NCBI RefSeq assembly: GCF_026342355.1 | Contig: NZ_JAPEMV010000007.1 | Location: 372,001-436,000, forward strand | DNA from: Streptomyces sp. NBC_00249 | GTDB taxonomy: Bacteria; Actinomycetota; Actinomycetes; Streptomycetales; Streptomycetaceae | DNA length: 64,000 nucleotides | Reading direction: 5' to 3' | In this document: positions 61,277-64,000 of the stretch, one piece after another | Numbering within the stretch: position 1 is the stretch's first letter | Layout: every line of letters begins with the position of its first letter | Position numbers and translations under genes: made by a program | The notes under the pieces: generated by a model | Told to the model about the DNA's origin: nothing | Seen by the model: only the letters and a program-made list of their open reading frames with translations | Database searches by the model: none

Positions 61277-61402
61277 GCGCACTCCGGGGTCGGTGTAATT
61301 CCGAACCGGCGGTATAGTCCGCGACCCGTCCGCATCCAGCGGCCGGTTGACCAGGTGAAATTCCTGGACCGACGGTTAAAGTCCGGATGGGAGGCAGTGC
61401 GC
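61277..61402 (+). ncRNA. FMN riboswitch (RFN element)
   Basis: Closing stem GCGCACT (61277-61283) with AGTGCGC (61396-61402). Conserved RFN pieces in order: GGGGTCGGTG, ATTCCGAACCGGCGGT, AGTCCGCGACC, then CCAGGTGAAATTCCTGGACC, GACGGTTAAAGTCCGGATGG and GAGGCAGTGCGC. It controls the riboflavin genes downstream; FMN binding is expected to shut expression off. Confidence 0.95.
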
Positions 61403-61575
61403 GGCGGGCCAGTCACCGGTACGCCGCCGTCGGCGGTCCATCCGCGTATCCCCCAAGGGACACGTCTCGGAAGGACCGGGTTCCCGGCCCCGGCGTCCCC
61501 GCGTGTGCTCACCCGCTTCATCTGTCGTATCCCGACAGGCCCCGGAGTCCGTGCCCGATGAGGCAGGAGGACCCG

Positions 61576-62694
61576 GTGGCGACACACGCCGCGCACGCAG
61601 CACCCGACACGGACGCCATCGCCATGCGCCGGGCCGTCGAGCTCGCCGCCCGCGGACTCGGCTCGACCAGCCCCAACCCCGTCGTCGGCTGCGTGATCAC
61701 CGACCCGGCGGGCACCGTCGTCGGCGAGGGCTGGCACCAGCGCGCCGGCGGCCCCCACGCCGAGGTCCACGCCCTCGCCGCGGCAGGCGACGCCGCCCGC
61801 GGAGGCACCGCCTACGTCACCCTCGAACCCTGCAACCACACCGGCCGTACGGGCCCCTGTGCCCAGGCCCTCACCGCCGCCGGGATCAGCCGGGTCGTCT
61901 ACGCCGTCTCCGACCCGAACCCGCAGGCCAGCGGCGGCGGCGCCACCCTGCGGGCCGCCGGGGTCACCGTCGGCTCCGGGCTCCTCGAAGCCGAGGCCGC
62001 CGCGGGCAACGCCGCCTGGCTCACCTCCGTACGCCTCGGCCGCCCCCACGTCACCTGGAAGTACGCCGCCACCCTCGACGGCCGCAGCGCCGCCGCCGAC
62101 GGCAGCAGCCGCTGGATCACCTCCGCCGAGTCCCGCGCCGACGTCCACCGCCTGCGCGCCGAGAGCGACGCCGTCCTCGTCGGCGGCGGAACCCTGCGCG
62201 CCGACGACCCGCACCTCGCCGTCCGCGGCGTGGACGGGGCCACCCAGCCCCTGCGGATCGCCCTCGACGCGCGCGCCGGGACCCAGCCCACCGCCCGGAT
62301 CCTCGACGACGCCGCGCCCACCCTGCTCGTCGTCGGCGAGGACGCCGACACCCGCCACCTGCCCGGCGTCGAGCTGCTGCGCATGCCCCTGCACGACGGC
62401 CGCGTCGGCATCCCCGAGCTGCTGGAACGCCTCTACGCCCGCGGCGTCCGCGCCCTGTTCCTGGAAGGCGGGCCCACCCTGGCCGGAGCCTTCCTCGAAG
62501 CCGGGGCCGTGGACCGGGTCGTCGGCTACCTCGCCCCGGCACTCCTCGGCGCGGGCCCCGCCGCCCTCGCCGACGCCGGGGTCGAGAACATCTCCGACGC
62601 GCTGCGCCTCGACATCACCGAGGCCGTCCGCGTCGGCCCCGATCTCCGCATCACCGCAGTTCCCACCGTCCACACATCCCCCAAGGAGACGTGA
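61576..62694 (+). CDS. ribD: Bifunctional riboflavin deaminase/reductase RibD
   Basis: About 372 residues. The N-terminal deaminase has zinc ligands His61 with Glu63 (GGPHAEVHAL), Cys86 and Cys95 (LEPCNHTGRTGPC). The C-terminal reductase starts near residue 150 (HVTWKYAATLDGRSAAADGS) and binds NADPH. It catalyses two steps of riboflavin synthesis after GTP cyclohydrolase II. GTG 61576 is preferred because AGGAGG lies at the right spacing; ATG 61558 is in frame but has no such site. It is under the FMN riboswitch. Confidence 0.95.
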   Translation: MATHAAHAAPDTDAIAMRRAVELAARGLGSTSPNPVVGCVITDPAGTVVGEGWHQRAGGPHAEVHALAAAGDAARGGTAYVTLEPCNHTGRTGPCAQALTAAGISRVVYAVSDPNPQASGGGATLRAAGVTVGSGLLEAEAAAGNAAWLTSVRLGRPHVTWKYAATLDGRSAAADGSSRWITSAESRADVHRLRAESDAVLVGGGTLRADDPHLAVRGVDGATQPLRIALDARAGTQPTARILDDAAPTLLVVGEDADTRHLPGVELLRMPLHDGRVGIPELLERLYARGVRALFLEGGPTLAGAFLEAGAVDRVVGYLAPALLGAGPAALADAGVENISDALRLDITEAVRVGPDLRITAVPTVHTSPKET

Positions 62695-63318
62695 GTGTTC
62701 ACCGGAATCGTCGAAGAACTGGGCGAGGTCACCGCCGTCGAGCAGCTCGCCGAAGCCTCCCGCTTCCGCCTGCGCGGCCCCGTCGTGACCGAAGACGCCA
62801 AGCACGGCGACTCGATCGCCGTCAACGGCGTCTGCCTGACCGTCGTGGAGACCGCCGACGGCGAGTTCACCGCCGACGTCATGCAGGAGACGCTCAACCG
62901 CTCCAGCCTCGGCGCCCTGACCGCGGGCTCCCGGGTCAACCTGGAACGCCCCATGGCCCTCGGCGGACGCCTCGGCGGCCACCTGGTCCAGGGACACGTG
63001 GACGGCACCGGCGAGATCCTCTCCCGGACCCCCTCCGAGCACTGGGAGATCGTCAGGATCGCCCTCCCGGAGAACCTGTCAAGGTACGTCGTAGAGAAGG
63101 GCTCTATCACTGTTGACGGCGTCAGCCTCACCGTGGTCGAGGCCGCCGCCGACTGGTTCTCCGTGAGCCTGATCCCCACCACCCTGGCCCTGACCACGCT
63201 CGGCATCAAGCAGAGCGGCGACCCGGTCAACCTGGAGGTGGACGTCCTCGCCAAGTACGTCGAGCGCCTGCTGACCGCCGGCGTCAACCCGCTGAACTCC
63301 GAAGGAGCCGCACAGTGA
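62695..63318 (+). CDS. ribE: Riboflavin synthase alpha chain
   Basis: 207 residues in two lumazine-binding repeats. Repeat 1 starts MFTGIVEELGEVTAVEQL with the GDSIAVNGVCLTVVE block; repeat 2 has GSITVDGVSLTVVEA. The enzyme is a homotrimer that dismutates 6,7-dimethyl-8-ribityllumazine to riboflavin. GTG 62695 directly abuts the ribD stop and follows AAGGAGAC. Gene order ribD-ribE-ribM-ribA matches the known Streptomyces cluster. Confidence 0.96.
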   Translation: MFTGIVEELGEVTAVEQLAEASRFRLRGPVVTEDAKHGDSIAVNGVCLTVVETADGEFTADVMQETLNRSSLGALTAGSRVNLERPMALGGRLGGHLVQGHVDGTGEILSRTPSEHWEIVRIALPENLSRYVVEKGSITVDGVSLTVVEAAADWFSVSLIPTTLALTTLGIKQSGDPVNLEVDVLAKYVERLLTAGVNPLNSEGAAQ

Positions 63319-63968
63319 GCGCCCTGACCTGGCTGAACACCGAGGCCTTCGCGGTCTTCGGCCAGAAGGTCATCTGGTCCGACATGATCGGCAACCTGAT
63401 GGGCCTGGCCGCCCTCGCCCTCGGCTGGCGCCGCTCCATATGGACCTGGCCCGCCCAGCTCGTCTCCGGCCTGATCCTCGTCGCCGCCTACGCCTCCGCC
63501 CACCTCGCGGGCGGCGTCGGCAAGCAGCTCCTCGTCATCTCCGTCGCGGTCTGGGGCTGGCGCGCCTGGCAGCTCGGCCGGCAGAAGGCCCAGGACGGCT
63601 CCATCGCCGTACGCACGGCCAGCTGGAAGGAGCGCGGCCTGCTCCTCGCCGGAGCGGCGGCCGGCACCCTCGCCGTCGGCGGGCTGTTCACCCTCTTCCC
63701 GAACCTGTCGTGGAGCCCGTGGGCCGACGCCTACATCTTCGTCGGCACGATCGTGGCGATGGTGGCCCAGGCCCGGGGCCTCGTCGAGTTCTGGTTCGCC
63801 TGGCTCCTCGTCGACCTCGTCGGCGTCCCCCTCGCCTTCAACAGCGGCCTGGCCTTCTCCGGCCTCGTCTACGTCGTCTACTTCGCCCTCGTCCTGTGGG
63901 GCGCCTACGACTGGTACCAGCGCTCGCGCACCACCCCCGCCCCGGCCCTCGAAGGAGCAACGGCATGA
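63315..63968 (+). CDS. ribM: Riboflavin transporter RibM (PnuC family)
   Basis: 217 residues, about seven membrane segments (SDMIGNLMGLAALALGW, then QLVSGLILVAAYASAHL and others). PnuC proteins carry vitamin precursors by facilitated diffusion; the version inside Streptomyces rib clusters is RibM, shown to import riboflavin in S. davawensis and a corynebacterium. It overlaps ribE and ribA by 4 nt on each side (GTGA and ATGA). Confidence 0.92.
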   Translation: MSALTWLNTEAFAVFGQKVIWSDMIGNLMGLAALALGWRRSIWTWPAQLVSGLILVAAYASAHLAGGVGKQLLVISVAVWGWRAWQLGRQKAQDGSIAVRTASWKERGLLLAGAAAGTLAVGGLFTLFPNLSWSPWADAYIFVGTIVAMVAQARGLVEFWFAWLLVDLVGVPLAFNSGLAFSGLVYVVYFALVLWGAYDWYQRSRTTPAPALEGATA

Positions 63969-64000
63969 CCCCCCTCACGCCCGTGCCGGACGTTCCCGGA
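63965..64000 (+). CDS. ribA: Start of ribA/B (GTP cyclohydrolase II / DHBP synthase), cut by window end
   Basis: Only the first 12 codons (MTPLTPVPDVPG) are present. The ATGA overlap with ribM and the known rib order in Streptomyces make ribA/B the expected gene. No domain is visible within the window. Confidence 0.7.
   Translation, partial: MTPLTPVPDVPG

Overview
The window is high-GC actinobacterial DNA, almost certainly from a Streptomyces chromosome. Evidence: strong G/C bias at third codon positions, many GTG starts, 1-8 nt gene overlaps, only four TTA codons that I could find in real genes, and a linked riboflavin operon (FMN riboswitch, then ribD, ribE, ribM, ribA). No tRNA, rRNA or CRISPR array was seen.

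Layout. (1) 1-6.4 kb: tail of rpe, a SorC-type sugar regulator, a secreted guanyl-specific RNase with its barstar inhibitor, a truncated haemoglobin/monooxygenase pair, and a redox-signalling pair (UBP zinc finger plus response regulator fused to a thioredoxin-reductase-like flavoprotein). (2) 6.66-30.42 kb: 24 same-strand genes, no gap above about 70 nt, closed by a perfect 16-bp hairpin. They encode a ThDP decarboxylase-like enzyme, a GMC oxidoreductase, an aldehyde dehydrogenase, a three-subunit molybdenum hydroxylase, three DJ-1/PfpI proteins, a VOC protein, four small NTF2/SnoaL-fold proteins, an AGE-family barrel protein, glycogen debranching enzyme GlgX, a complete STAS/RsbW/RsbU-like partner switch with a MinD-like ATPase, an MFS exporter and a cyclic-nucleotide-domain histidine kinase. 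I know of no named system with this content and consider it the main candidate for an undescribed system. (3) 30.4-34 kb: TMEM175-like channel, a transposase-derived protein that appears to have lost DDE residues, XdhC (the expected maturation factor for the Mo-hydroxylase) and a cupin. (4) 34-46.4 kb: GuaB1-type GMP reductase, an ECF sigma factor and a giant LuxR regulator (both with TTA codons), a LytS/LytTR two-component system with a sodium:solute symporter, a repeat lipoprotein and an SGNH hydrolase. (5) 46.8-53.6 kb: amino-acid permease plus Lrp regulator, then a nitrilase/flavin amino-acid monooxygenase pair resembling DavA/DavB; both promoters carry a similarly phased three-site GCGCAA array. 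(6) 53.7-64 kb: DUF5995 protein, uracil/xanthine permease, an inverted-repeat element resembling a MITE, an MFS/ROK divergent pair, a GH18 chitinase with chi-type direct repeats, and the riboflavin operon.

How the genes may work together. In the large cluster the enzymes form an oxidation series (alcohol to carbonyl, 2-oxoacid to aldehyde, aldehyde to acid) next to proteins linked to reactive-carbonyl handling. The partner switch and the flanking kinase and response regulator suggest stress or redox gating. The substrate cannot be read from the sequence. All functional assignments come from motif recognition and family knowledge; no database search was run.
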